Of a stretch of DNA of 64,000 nucleotides, positions 48,266 through 63,200 are shown one piece after another. The notes under the pieces were generated by a model. That model searched no databases and was not told the origin of the DNA. It saw nothing but the letters and a program-made list of their open reading frames with translations. Origin of the DNA: Puffinus mauretanicus (Eukaryota; Chordata; Aves; Procellariiformes; Procellariidae); NCBI GenBank assembly GCA_023333565.1, contig JAJKFH010000611.1:1116001-1180000 (forward strand), read 5' to 3'. A program made the translations under genes and the position numbers. Within the stretch, counting starts at the first letter, position 1; each line of letters starts with the position of its first letter.

Positions 48266-51200
48266 CTGCAAGAAAGCAAAAGGAAAGGTCACAGGGTTAC
48301 TTTTCACTAGGCCTTACCCAACTTCTGGCCCAATTGTCTAGGTAACAAACAACCTGCTTCTCCCACTTCTACAGCAATTTCAGCTGTTCTGTAGCTCCTA
48401 AGGCATTAATTGCAATAAACCGTAGTTATACTTCTGAAGCGGTGTTTACATCCTGTTAGACTAGGATCACTCACTTTCAGCTTGCAGCAAAGAAAAATTT
48501 TTTCATTGTATGAGTTAAAAGCAGAGGAGCAAGTGCACATACTAAAAATAGCAGAATGGCACAAAGCCTCCTGCTTCAGTTCACCTCCAGTGTCTTCAAT
48601 GCATTACTAGCGTTAGGGCTTGGATAGTCGTCTTCACCCAGAAGCAGGTAGTCCCTGCTCTAGCAGAAAGGAAAATGCGGGGTAGGACAATCAAGCTCAT
48701 GAGGAAGCCTGCACAGCACAGAGTTATTACTAGTGATAATACTCCTCTAAAGTGCGTGTTGATACCATAACAAAGTGACTGAGCCTCAACCTTTTTGAGC
48801 CTTTCATCTCAAATACTGAAACCAAAGCACTTACCCTCTGGGAAGACAGGGGAGAGAGACTCCACTGGGCAGTCTTCAAGTGACAATACTTCCCTGCTCA
48901 ACTGCCAGTTAAACAGGGCCTATTCAGTGAGCAGAGGGTTTCTTAGCCTTGAGAAAGAGGGCTCGCTCTTATAACAGAGCCCAAAACTCAGACATGCAAT
49001 AGGCCTTTCTGAGCAAGTTTCACTTTCTGTCTCTCGCATTGATTGGATTGATTTGTGGGTGTAAAATAATAAGCACAAATACAAGCAAGGTTAGACGACT
49101 AGATCATTAGTTCTTGTTCTTCCTTTTGATGAGATAGTAGTTAAAAGTAGCCAATTCATAGAAAACAGCTCAAGGAACAAGTCTCAAAAAAAGCTCTAGA
49201 TGAGTTGACTCCACCCAACTTTTCTGTGCCTGTCTTCTGCATGGCCAGGCTCCGGCCCTAAAAGTTACCACGTTAACAAATGGCTTTCCTAAAAATTCCC
49301 CGACACCCTTGAGCTTCTGCACAGACCTGAACTAAAAGACATGCATCGGTTCTGGCAGGCTCAAAGTCCGAGATTGCAAGTTGCTCAGGACAGGGGCTGG
49401 GGCTGTATGTGTAGGCACGTGACAGCAGGTAATAAATAGCACAGTGTAAATATTATTATTTAGAATGTAAACTAAATGAACTTTTTCTCAAATTACCCTC
49501 AATTTTTAGTGATACAGAACTTACCTGCACCAAGCTTGGCTCCTCCTAGGAACTGATCGCTTGAGCCAAAAGCTGACTGATCCCAGACAGTCAAGTGTAG
49601 ACATGACTGCTGTAGCTGAGCTGGGGTAACACCATCAAAGACAAACAAGTGTTTCCATTGAGGACAGGCTTCTTTCTTCAGGACAGGAGACTTTTGCTTT
49701 ACTTCTGCTTGATCTGGAAGGATAAGAGAACTTCCCCAAAACAATGAGAGTTCAGCAAGGTTACTGATTTCTCAACCAGAAAATAGAACATGTGCAATAA
49801 TCAACCAGGGCCGTTCAGTTTGCCTTAAATAGCAAAAAAGTTCAGCTTAAGTGCAAGGTAGAACATGGTGCTAGTGTGTTTATTTTGGGGCTTGCTCGTT
49901 TTCCTGTCTGCCTTCAGTGTGGGTGCAAGTAGGCTCTTCTGATCTGCTTTTCCTTTGCTGTTACTGACTGCTGAGGGAGTCTTTACTCCCTGTTCTGTTA
50001 TCCAATGCTGCCTGAAACCTGCCTTTCAGTAAATAAAACGCTCACCCATTTCACTGAAGATAGGTGCTACAGCAGGTGAAATGGCTTTATGAGATGTTGT
50101 GAGTGTACCCTAGTATCATACTCCAATGGCATCTGATGCCTGACAGTAAGAAAGCAAAATGATCCCACATGCAAGCTACTCAGCGCATTGAAGAAAAGTT
50201 CAGTCCCTCCTCTTTTAAAATGTCTAGAATGAAGAGGCTAAAAGTTTCCTTTTCGATATATCCAAAGCTAAATTTAATTCTGCAAAGGCACAACTGAAAA
50301 TAGGAATGAAAATACCCTTTCAATTTGCACTTTTTTTTTTTCTCTCCTAATCTCTAAAAGCAGATACTTAAACTAGTGAACTCTAAATTGTAATGACATC
50401 AGTAAATTCTGAAGTTCCATTCAGGACACAAAGAGCATGTGGGACCCGTCACTGCCCTGCTGAGTGCTGCTGTTGTGCAGACATCCAAATGTCACCATTA
50501 CAAGGAATTCTGACTAAGAGCGTGGACAATGCCACTTTCACATGCCAGTCTCCTGCTGAAAACAAGTTAATGCATGCCTTTGCACAAAATGTGTGACATT
50601 TTCTGTTTGAAGTGTTAGGTCTCATACATACCCTTTAACGAATAAGTTTGGCATTCCAGCAGATCTCAGCATGGGCAAGTTCTTGGCCCCAAATATCATA
50701 ACCTGAAGCTGGCAGTTAGGAACTCCTTGCTCTTTTTTTCCTGAAACAGGAGCATTTATCACATGAAACAACCAGTTAGTTCAGCTGCTAGCCTAAGATG
50801 CTGCTATAACTAATTAGGAAAAAAAGCAGTACTACTGCGATAAGGACTCATAGTGCTGTATTAGGATCATTTGAAAGATTTTAACCTGCTTATACAGTGT
50901 ATGATTCACACAAAAAAAGCAAGCAATGAATTGCAGGTTGCTTTGCGATTCCTGTTCCAAACACAGAGCTTTCTGTTGTATTTGTGAAAAGTAAACACAG
51001 GGCAGTACCCACAGGAGTGTTTCTCTGAAACAAAGCCAGAAGCAGGAGAAACAGCCAAACCCACAGTGTGATACCGCTCGTCTGTTACAACTCTAGTTAT
51101 AGAGCAGAGACCCAGTACACAGGCACGCATAGGGAGGAAAAATGGAAGCAAGCAAGCTGGTAACTTTGGGGTCATCTGGAAAAGACAAGGGAACAAAATT

Positions 51201-54200
51201 AACGTAACAGCTAAGTAGATCTTTCTTTTGGTCTCTTACCTGTTGCTATGATCCTGAACACAGAGAGCGCTACTGGAGCTCTGACTGTCTGCATACCTCA
51301 TTATGGTCTAGGGAGGTGAGGAAAATGAGGTTGTCCTGTCCCCTCCCCACAAAGTGTTTATTTTACTCCACCAGCAGGTGCTTGCTCTGACACACTACAG
51401 CAATACTTAATGTACCTTACAAGTCTTCCACTACCAAAAACTGAATCCTGACTGTACATTTTGAACCTAACGTCTTCGAAGTGAAACAATCTCTCTAAAA
51501 TGAGACCACTGGAGGAAGCCAAGGGTGCTGGTCTGGTACCCTCGCAGCCATTTCCCTTCCACCTTTTCCCTAAATTGGCAGGCTCTGCCTTGGGCAGTAG
51601 AACTGCTGCATCACCTCCAGAATAAGGTCTACTGGCAACACCATGACAGGCACAAGCTGTCCAGACAAACAGCTGGATGCATCATACTGCTGCCATTATA
51701 ATGGGTAGCTTTTGTTGGCAGTAAAAAGAACAAAAAGATGAAGTTGGCAAATGTTTGGATTAATGAATTTACAATATAATACAGCACAAACCAGTTTGCA
51801 GTAGCTGTTATCAACGCCATACCGAAATATTATATGGACACATTGTCAGTCCTTCATTGATCTCAATTCTTTTCTAGCCAAGGGATTCATGTATGCTGAA
51901 ACGTTTTATACCTTCAAACTGGAAATTTTTATACTGGGCTGGTACTGACAGTCTTGCAGACACAAGGAGTTCGCCGCTGTACTGTATAAGATCATCTTCA
52001 GGCTTTTCAAGCTGAAGAAAGGGACATACAGAAACCTGCATTACTGCAATCATTTTATTCCACATCATTTTCACAGCTTATTTATGTTTGCAACACGTCT
52101 TAGTAATGGGCTGGATTGGCAGCATTCTCCCCCCCATGACTTCAGAAGGCTGATCTTTTTCATAGCTTTCACTACATCCTGCTCTTAAGGTACTACTAAG
52201 CACAAAAATTAAGAATCACCTTGGCTTTGAGCTTGTACCAGTTGAACAGCTGCATCGAGTTATCTTCGAAATTCCACGCTGCCAGTGGAATCACCACTTC
52301 CCCCAAAAACACCCTGTATTTGAGTGCTCCTGCATGCCACACAGAGATCTGAAGCTGCCGACTTCCCAGCTGGGAGTATTCAATCTTGTACTAGAAAGAT
52401 AAACAGCATTTACAAACCAATACACAGGATGAATGCAGGCCCATGCTCATAACCTGCTCGAAGGAAGCCCAGCCGCAGCATGGCTGAAGGCATCTGGATG
52501 CAGACAGAACCATGTTGTCTGAATGTGCTTTGCAATTTGCATATTACCCCACTACTTAAATGCTAAATAATGCTCATCCAAATATGAAACAACATTCCAG
52601 GAATACCTTGGCCTGCCTTGCTAAAGATTTTGATTATTAATTCAGAACTTTAAATAATTCTTGAACATTTTTGCTGGTTTTTTTTTTATATTTCTGTTTT
52701 ACACTCCCAGCAGCATTTGGCTACTCTGGAGGCCAGTTCAAGATTAAGACACCCAACAAAGGTGCTAAAACTTCCTTCTGGTCAGTGGACATCTATTCAA
52801 TGCAGTCAGTAGGGGCAAGGAAGTAATTCAGCTGACCACTAAATGAAGCCCTGATCCACTCCCAAAACATAGTTAGAGCCCTTTGAGACATTGTTGGGTA
52901 TCTAATATACCCACAGGAGACTGGTAAACGTGATACCCAGCCTACAGGTGACCTGCGCCCACCTGGACTGAAAGCTGGAGGCGATGGCATGGATGAGGAC
53001 ATAGATACCCACATTTAGGCTGCAAATCACAAGCTGGGTGTAGGCTCTGGCGTGAATCACCCTGAATCACTCTGGGCTCCAGTGATTCCCAAGAGCACCT
53101 CGCACCTCACACGTGCAGCTACTTAAATGCAGGTGCCTTAATTTGCAGCTGAATCCCACTGAGCTGGATCTCAGTGTCACAATGTAGTTTACCTGCACTA
53201 GCACTATGCTCTTTTGACCATTTCTGCTACTCTGGATGAACTAATAATTAAACTAATTTAAAAGACTTCTAACTAAACTACCTTTAGTGTTCATGCAGCC
53301 AGCTCAGGCCTGGCTCTCACTCTCCCTTTATCGGTTCTGCGTGACTCTGACATTGAAATGGGACTATAAAATTAGGACCCATTATTGCAAATTCAGGCTC
53401 TTTTTTCTCCCAACTTAAACCGTATATACACATTTTGGGATACACAAGAATTACATACATTACACAAATCTTTTTTTGTCGTTATCAAATTTGTCTTTTC
53501 AAACATTTTGCCTGTTTCACTCACTACAAATTCTTGATGTTCACACACACCGAGAGGTGGGGTTAACACTGAAACTTTTGTGTAGTTCAAGGAGCAACAA
53601 TACAAGTTTGTCCCTCCATTAACTTTGTTTCATATCTTTTCCAAGACAACATGTTACTGAAGAACTCATCACCTTATGTGTTATTGCAGCTTGCTGATGC
53701 ACACAAAAAATGGGTTTGCAGTGATCTGAGTACAGAACTGGAGCTGGGAACAACCAAACTAATCCAAACTCTCCCAGCTGACAGTACTCAGCTTCAGCTT
53801 CACATTTCATTAAGTGTCTGTGCAGTGAGAATAATGGCTCCTATTTTCTACACACAGTTCTTACAAGGATGCAAGAAGTAATATTGCAAGGCATTAAGGA
53901 ATTAAAATAATAACTACTGTTCTGTGGTGGGATTATTAATGTTTGAAATTAGACACCACAAAGAGATGGCCTGGCATCAGTTGCACAGGGAAAAGGAAGC
54001 AGGCAACATTTTAGAGGTGGTGGAGTTCAGTTAGCATTCACCTAACTGCAGACACTCCCGATGGCACTGACAAACGGGATAACAGATCAAAGGGATACTT
54101 GTACAAAATACTAACTGCTCTGCAATACACCCAATTCCTGAAGGTACAAAAAAAAGTGTCCATGGAAGACACTTTGCTTTTGCCACAACTCAGAACAACA

Positions 54201-57200
54201 CTGGAATTCGTTAAAAGCGTTTTCATGGACAAAGGCAGACTCTCCTGACGGTTTGCAATTTACCATTGTAAGTCCAAAAGCATTTTCTCTTGTTTGGACT
54301 GAAAAACATGATTTTTTAAATTAGTGTTGTCAGTGACTCCTAGATTTGCCCCATCAGGATGATTGTGAACTTGCAGGATTGTACATTACAAAAGGAGACA
54401 TTACCATGGAAAAGCATGCTTAGTGGCACACAATTGCAAACAGTACCTTCAAAGTCTCATCAAATTCTGGATCCACTGTGCTCTTTTTCACAGCTGTCTT
54501 CCGCTTACTCCGAGGAGATTTATTGGGAAGTAAGTAAACCTTAACATACCTTGTAGATAGAAAAAAGGATATAAGGAAAGTGATCAGAAGGAAAAAAAAA
54601 TCAAACTAAGAAGAAAAATTAATTAGACGAGAGGAGTTTTTTCTTAATTCTTCTAAACAATTTTATTGACTTTGTAATTTTCCAAGCAATGAAATGGCAA
54701 ATTGTGATTTATATCCTTTCTCCATAAAAGCAGACAGCCTATAAGGATCCCTGTATATCATTCAGCTAATGTGTTTCAATTCTATTCTAATTGGGAAAGG
54801 GATTAGGATCTGAATAGGAATCTTTTGTTTTCATACTATTGGCCTCTAATAAAATAGCCACCAAGGAAGTCACCTTGTTAGTTGTAGTGGCAGCTTTATG
54901 ATAAAAACACACAGTATATTATGTGCTCAAAAAAAAAAAAAACAAAACAACTCAATCAACTTTAGGATCATTGCTACTTGTTCATGAAGAAAACATCTCA
55001 TCTTTACAAAACCAAGTACCATGTAGCAAAAAAAGGTATACTCATACAAATAATACATAATAATTCATAACTCTCACAAATACTAATTGTTATAACAGCC
55101 ACTAGCATGAAAGTGGGAAATTCTCTAAAGTGCTTGAAATTGCCCTAACATCGATTCAATGAAAACCAGTAAAAAAAATTTCTGGAAGCTGAGTTGGACC
55201 AATATCAAGCACCAATGATTCCTACCCAAAGTTTCCATGTGTAGGTCACGTGAACGTTAATACTTAAATATTCCCCTTAATATGAGTTCAGTGGGCTGTA
55301 TTTGTGTTATGGCTTCACAACTAAAGAGTATTAGCAATAGAGAGTGCTTGCTCGCAGCTTGGCAGGGAAAGGAGCGATTGTTAACATAACACTAAATATT
55401 TTTAAACTATACTGGTATATATTTCAGGTATCATGATTTAAACCAATTTTAAAACAGCCTCTTGATTAACTTATTGGGTAAATAAAATCAGTTGTATCTC
55501 ATATCGTCAGTGCAGAAATTACACATCTTCCCTATTCTTTCCAAACTCATCCATAGGTAAAACTACTTTTTAAAATATTCAGGTACTAGAAGTTTTAGCC
55601 CCTTGCTCTCTCATCCCAGATCAATTTAATTGAAAAGTAGCCAGTCAGACCTCAAACCAGTCAACAAGCTAAATAATTCAACAGGTTTTAAACATCAGTT
55701 AAGAGCCTGCTTTTCAGCAAGTGCGTTAAGTGAATACACTGACTGTACTTTTTCTGTTGGCTTGGAAACCAACAGAAATATATAAATATATACCAATAGA
55801 GAATATAATGTTCACTACACAGCACTTGCCACATTGCCTTTCAGGCTTCCTGCAACTGTTTGCCTGGCTTAATTACCAGGGGACTTAAAGAACCTTGACC
55901 CACTTCTGAAGTGCTCCCAAACTGCCCTGTTTCATAAGCTGCTGTTCTAGCAAGGCTCTTTCATCACCAAGCTCATCTTTATGAACATCCTCCGCAAGAT
56001 GTGCAAAAGCCATATTCCTTCTGGGTGAAGGTGACTGCAACTCCACAATTCCAATGCGGTCACTCAAGTGCTCGAACACGGTGTGACAGCAGGGGCAAGA
56101 ACAGGTAATTAGGTATTCTACCCGGTGATTTTCTATGAATAATTGCTGCATGGTCAGAGAGGATCGTTTAGTAATAAACAGACAAATCACCAAGGCTTAA
56201 CTATCCAACCAAAAATTTCTATGATGGCATATTTTATCCATAGAAGTAGGTATTTCTTCCTCTTACAATAATACGTAATTTTGAAACAGCTTTAGATTTT
56301 AAAATGTGTTGCAGTATCTGAAATTTCTCTTCTTATTACAAAAGATGGAAGCACAGAAGTAGTATAGCAATCACCCAGTGACCCACAGTGAGTCAGTAAT
56401 TAGGAACATGACATCTCATGTTTTAGCTACTTAAGTATTAATTTTGCGGGCACAATTTAAGAGCTAAAATCTGAACAGCTATTCTTGAGATCCAAAGGTG
56501 CTCATCAGCAACACAGATACCCAACTGCCTGCTCACAGGCAGGGAAAGAGATAATTACTAGCAGAAAATGTTCAGAATGGAATAAGCACTGGTATGAAAC
56601 CTATTTGTCTTGCAGTGTGTATATATAAAAAGGGTATATATGTTGGATGTTCTGAAAGTGCTAATATGGCATTACCATCATATATCAATCAATTTCAATC
56701 ACAACATACATAAGTATCTTAAAACCAGAATATTTTCCTTATTTTTTTCTCCTCTACAAAATACTTACGGGTTACACTTTTTCTTCTTCTCTTCTCCATA
56801 AGCCAGGTTCTTGCATCCCTTGATGCAAATTTCTAAGATGCAAGCTTTGAAGATGTATCTTATGGCAAACTCTATTTCTCCCATGACGTTAGCCTTGCCA
56901 AAATTGCCAGACTCAGTGCAAGTGCTGTTGAGACTATACAAACTCCCCTAAGAAAAGACAAATGTTTGGGAAAAGTAGCTGCAGATCAAACAGGACAAAA
57001 CATTTATTTCCCTCAAAGGTCAGTATCTTTACAGACATGACTGCAGAGCTACTGCAAATCACGAAGATTTAAGGTAACCAACATTCTGTTGCTTCCATTA
57101 ACAGCCATGAAAATTATGACTGTAATTGCAATTCTACTGCTTTGCCTTTTTCTCTTCAGTAAGCTCTCTAGGCTAAGAAAAAGCTTTCTTAGGTAACTTC

Positions 57201-60200
57201 TAGATCTAGAAATTCCCTCCAAATAAAACTGCTGTGTGGCTTCCCATGAGAAAATGGGATAAGTGTCTGAAAGAGAGAGAGTGAAAAAACCTCTGAAATC
57301 TAAGAACATACAAAACATTAAACTAGACTGCTTTTAACACATAGCTCATAGTAGGGTACGTCTGCCAAGACGTTAGGTTCTATCATGTATTAAAGGAAAC
57401 AAAAGTGGCTTTGCACTTCCAGTAAATATTCTACAAGATCCCCCAATTCTATGTAAAAATGACATACTCCATACTGCAGCAGACTGTTCAGGAAACATTA
57501 AAATACGAAGACATCCAGTTGTCATATGTTGGTGCATAAAGAAGGTGTTTCCTAGCTCACCTCAGCCACTTTGTTCTCCTTTCATTTATGGGGCAAAGGT
57601 TTGGATGCTGTCCATCCACGTATATAAACAACATTTGTGTCTAGCATTTACAGAGGCCATGAAACTGCAATGAAGGAAGAGACTAGAATCCTTTCTGTGG
57701 CCCAGCACAGACACGTAACTTTATGGTGCTATCTAGCCTTCACTGTAACAAATTATCAACTCAATCAAAATAGTTTGGTCTCCATTCATTTAGAATGATA
57801 TTCTTTAATGTGAGCCCTAGAAACTTTTTACATAGCATATGTCACAAAGACACTGTTGTTGGCATTACTCTCACAGCAACATTGCCCTAGATTGCTAAGA
57901 TATCTATGTTAGATCACTCCTCCCTCTGAAAATAAACACCACACCCACACAGGACTGGTTAACCAAGGAGTTCGGCATTGCACAACCCAGCAGCTAAGAG
58001 TGCAGAGTAGCGTTTATAAGATCGTATCTGTCTTCCATGCAGATGTTGTTCTTCATTTGTGCAGCTTGCCAAATATTAATTTTAAAATTCACACCAGCAG
58101 CGTAATTATATTAAAGCAGCTATCTACTCTACCTTATAAGCTCTAAGTAACATACAAACTTGACAAAAGAAGGGTCAGGTGCTTATCGAGGAAGTCACAA
58201 GAAGTGTTAGGACTGTTTTGACCTGATGCTTGTTGCATGTAATCTTGTTCCCTCCACGAGACATGTATCAGTGTAATCAATCTCCCTTGCAGCTTTGTTC
58301 AGCTCTGCTCTTTCACTCACTGACATATTTTTATTCTTCTGACCAGAAAATGCTTATTTTCTACCAAAATCCTTCATGACAAAGGAATGGAAATAGATTT
58401 TTGTCTTAGTTCATATGTCCTAAAAACAGTTCTGCAAAAGTCCCTAATATTTATTCCACAGAACCTCTTTCTTATTTAGAGAGGCTGGATAAGTGTTCTG
58501 ATTAATGATGTCTGGACTGAGTATCACTACATATGTCTCCCACCTGATCAGGAGTCACATACACTCAATGTAGAAATCACTTATCCTTTTGGTTCAGTGA
58601 ACGGGGATTTAGCAATGACTTCATGTATTGCACTCACTCCTGCTGGCATGACTGGAAGCAATGCCATCTGATATCTTGGAAGATACATTTTCATGGAGCA
58701 GTAATCAACATCCAACACTTACCCACAAAGGGAAGTTTAATGGAACTTGACTTTCTCCTTTATAAGACAGTAGAAAATATTTCACTTCTAAGCCTGGGCT
58801 GTCTATAGCCCGGTTCAAATGGTTGTCATTAGAATCACAAATGTAATCCAAAATTGTTATCCATTTGTCAGTTTAACACCTCAGACTCTACAGTGCAGTA
58901 AACTATGAGACATCACCAAGGTCCTTCTGTGTGTTTTTACTCGTCTGCAAAGTGAGCAGGCTGGTTTGATTTTGATTCCCTAAAAGTCATTTTAGTTCCC
59001 TTCGTTACAATATCAGTCATGGATTCTTTGGATACTTCACCTTGCTTAACCTCATCACTAGTACATAGAAATTAGCTTCCACAGTTAATCATAGAGACTT
59101 TAAAGCATGTGCTGAATTAATTTATAACTGGCTTCCTTCTCTCTCATTTGCAGTATTCAAAATGCCATCCGTCAGAGGATGATTCAGTGCCATTCCTAAA
59201 CATATGAACTGCTCCCCTGGCTTCTGTCACTGTCGGCTTCCTCTTCATTCACTAACATTCTGACATTTGAACTTCCACTGACATTTCCATTACCACAGTT
59301 CTTGCAGAATAACAAAACCCTTCAGTTAAATGAAGTTTTAAGAGAAAAAGATAGGTACTAGATTAGAAAGAACCATGTTCATGATACCAACCCTAATATA
59401 AAATGGGAAGAATGTTAGTTGCATTTGCAAAGTTCAGAGGAAGCCGATCTATCAATTATTCATTATTAATGGGTATATCCGTCTATCAATTATCCATTAT
59501 TAATTTGATTGGGCTTATGCTGCAAAAAGTTCACAGTGTTTCTATGAGGACCGTGCCAAAGACAGTCTGTCTTTCATCAGATACAAACTCAAGTAAAATT
59601 CTTCCTTCGTTTTGTAATATAACCCAAAATACACCACCATTTTGCACAAGATCTTAGCTTTTATATCTGCCCCCATTAGGCACCTGTTCTGTTGTGCTTC
59701 ATCCTTCAACTTACATGTTTTCTGCCATCACAGAAAACTGCATCACTTGTGGGACTGGTTGTTATATCTTCTTCCTCCTCGCAATTCCTTTTGGTCAGAA
59801 TTTCACTGTCATTTTGGGCACCCGTGTTGAGCTGTTGAAGACTGGGTGTACTTTTCATCTGTAAGAAATTCAGCAAGTAATTTTTTTTAGTTTAAGAAAA
59901 ATGCCCTGATTCCTTCAGGAATGCTATCAGAAGAAAATTCAGTAAATAGCTACAATTCGTTCTGATCAATGTCACGCAGGTGGCACACTTTCGAAGACAA
60001 TGTTGTAACTTAATTTAAATGTTGATTTACAACTCTCTCATCCCAGCTAGTAGTACATTCATTATATTAATAATTTTCTAAAATCAACATACCATCACCT
60101 AATCTAAGGATCGCTACCACAGCAATTACTAACAACAGTCTACTAGCAACACACCAAAAGTAGCAATATACTAATAAAAGGCCTTGTTAGCATTTAACAA

Positions 60201-63200
60201 AACAGTAATTTTGCAAGGGAAAAAAAAAATCCTGCCTCCAGGAAATAAAAAAAAAATAAAAATAGCATTTTGCAATATGCATGACACATGCCTATGTCTA
60301 CCTCTGCAAGAATGAATATAGATTGAAAGAGACCTGAAAATAGAAAGACTCACAAGTTCTTATTTAGCTTTGATTATAGAAAAAGTCTAAGTTTCTGAAG
60401 TGTTCTTGACTTTGCTTTGACTAAAAGTCCATTCACCTTCCCAATCTTCCCATGAAAACACTGATAATTTGTGGAAAATTAAGATATATAGTAGCAAAAC
60501 TCCCTGAGATTTACCTTTAGCCACCTCTGTTACCAATAAGAACAGTTAATAGAACAAAGTGCCAAAAGACTAATACATATGGCTAGAAATATGCTGAAAA
60601 TAGATTTTAGCTCATTCTGGCACACCACTATCCCTGGATAATACAAACTATGAAAAGTATGTTCACAGTTCAGTAGGTAGGAAAAGGGAGAGGTAAGAAA
60701 TTTTACAGGGTTAGGATCTAAGAAAATAATTTCTTCAAAAAAATTGTATAACAGGGATTACCTGAAAGACTAGAAAGAATATAGTGTGACCAAATCAACA
60801 AAAGGATTGGGACTTATTTGCATAGAAGAAACAGATAATATATATTTAACAGACCTGGGAACCCCTCCTGCAAGATCAGCAGAAAGCACTAAAGAATGAG
60901 GACAACAAAGGAGATAATATATTGAGATTACTTCTGAAAAAACAGGATGTGCAAAATCCAAACCAGTATGCTGTTATTATAACACACAGAAATGGTTATG
61001 TGTAATAACTGCCCTATCTTGAGAATAGAAATAAGAATTCATTAAGTTCCCTTGTGAGAAGGAAACAGACAGAAAATGCATTCAGAATATAGTCTCAAAA
61101 AAACCCCAAACAAGACCAAAACATCATCATATTTCTCAGGAGAGAAATTGTCTTCTGCTTTTTAAAAACCTGAAACACCACCAATTTCACTTGCCAACCA
61201 AAACAACGTACTACACGCTGAATTTTAGTTACTACTTGGATCAGAAAGACTTCTCTATTGTGTTAAACAGAATGTAAGTGATTGACAAGGCAACATAACT
61301 ACCAGTGCTAAACTTAGCATCAGGTCACATAAGCAAGACTCCCACCTAGCCGAGCTCTAACGTCTGCAGCAGCATGCATCCGCTGTCACAGGAGGGGTAA
61401 CCCACAGCTACCGACGCACCACAAACAGCTTCCAAAGCTTGCACGTCTGCTTGTTCCCCCCGTGAGGCAGGTATAATTGCAGTTCCTTTAATGAACTTAG
61501 AGATTCTGACGGTGAGAGGCCCTAGAAAACACTATTCATTTAACTTCCTAAATCCAGATTTTACATTGGCTGGTAGTTCTTGCCATTGGATTGTTTTTTC
61601 ACTATTACTGAAGTTAAATATAATCTCTTTCAACTGTAATCTGAAGGAACCAAGCTCTGAACACATCACAGATTTGGAAAACTTACTTAAGAAACAGATA
61701 GTGCTCTTGAGACTGAAGTCTTATACCCTGCACATTGAAAATGGCAGAGTTACAGCTATTCCTAGGAGAAAAATGCATGCTTTCTAGGGGAAAAAAATAC
61801 TGTTTTGATTCATTCTCTGAAAATGAAAGTTCTTTCTGGGGTGGAAATCACAACAAGTAAGATTTCTACATCATATTTTGTTATAAATTTGAGTAATTAG
61901 TTGTTTTGCAAGTGTAATTTAAAACAGGTTCTGTCCCTAAACTTAAGTCATAGTTCTAGTAAGGATGTAAACAGCTACCCTTACTAAAGGAAAACAAAGA
62001 TGGAAAAGAAAAAATAAATGGAAGAATAATGCAGTAGTGCCATTGACAGAGATTAAAAATAATTTTTAAAATCACAGTAAAGATACAAAAAGCTATCATA
62101 TAAGTGCAGAGACAGACAAGTACAATTTGCTTCAATGTTAAAAAAACCTAAATGGCAAAGATGACATTCACAAGAAAAAAAGATTAACAGTAATTCTAGC
62201 AAAACTAAAATCGTAGCTTAAATATAGTCTAATTGGTTTGAATGAAACAAAAGCTCCCTGACTCGGACAAACAGAGCTCTGACACACAAACAACATTGAA
62301 ATCTATCTTTCAAAATGCAAAGGGTGGACATAAATTAAGTCCTAAATCTTTAAATGGGCAATTAAAACCCCACACAAATAATCTGGAATCTCAATACATT
62401 TCTCAAGCCAAAGAATCCATATCCATCTTTTAAACATGACAGGCTGTGTGTGATCAGCATGCAATGAAGCATAGTTTAAGTTCATATTATCTCCAACTCC
62501 AATGTTTTCTGATGAATTAAAAGAGCGGTGCCCTGCCAGTGGAATAAAGTAACACTGAAATGTAGTTTGCCACAATGAAAGCAGCACTCTGGTAGTTAAT
62601 AATTGTTGCCAATTCTGTTTATAATATAATTGCATACAAAATACCAGAACTAATTTTGCAGAGTTCACAGACCTTGCTGGGCCAATTCAAACCACTATTC
62701 CATGCGGTCTGACATCCTGTCTTTTCCATTTATCAACACCTAACACTTCAAGAGGAAAGTGAAAAGCGTGCACCCAGGGAGCTGTGAGTAATATTTGCCA
62801 TGAGGTCTGGCTCAAAGCAAAAGCTTTTCTCAGCATCTAATTCAGGCACTTAGCACACCACATATACCTCATTCAGATGAACAAGGCAATTCAGTAAGTA
62901 CCCACTATGTGGAAAATTGAGTATGGACAAAGTTCAGTCACTTGAGAGGTGAGAGTGTACAAAACAAAATCTTCAGTGTAACTTTAAAGCAGATATGTGA
63001 CATCACCTTCAGCCCTGCACAATTTGTGGAAAAACAGATGACTGGATTTTTCTCAGACTTCTCAAGAAAACACTGAAAGCTAGAGACTGTAACCAAAGCA
63101 AAAGGAAAAGGGAAGTTGCCCAACAACTAACAGCAGTCAACATTTTCTCCTTGCCAAATTAAAAAGTGCTCAGAAAGTGTCAGGATGGGTTTTGGATGGT

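Noticed and set aside
62342..62545. Candidate extra SYTL3 exon (GHRSFNSSENIGVGDN) after an acceptor-like CCACTGGCAG
   Set aside because: It would begin in the wrong phase relative to the flanking phase-0 exons, has no good donor, and the flanking exons already join as in human SYTL3.
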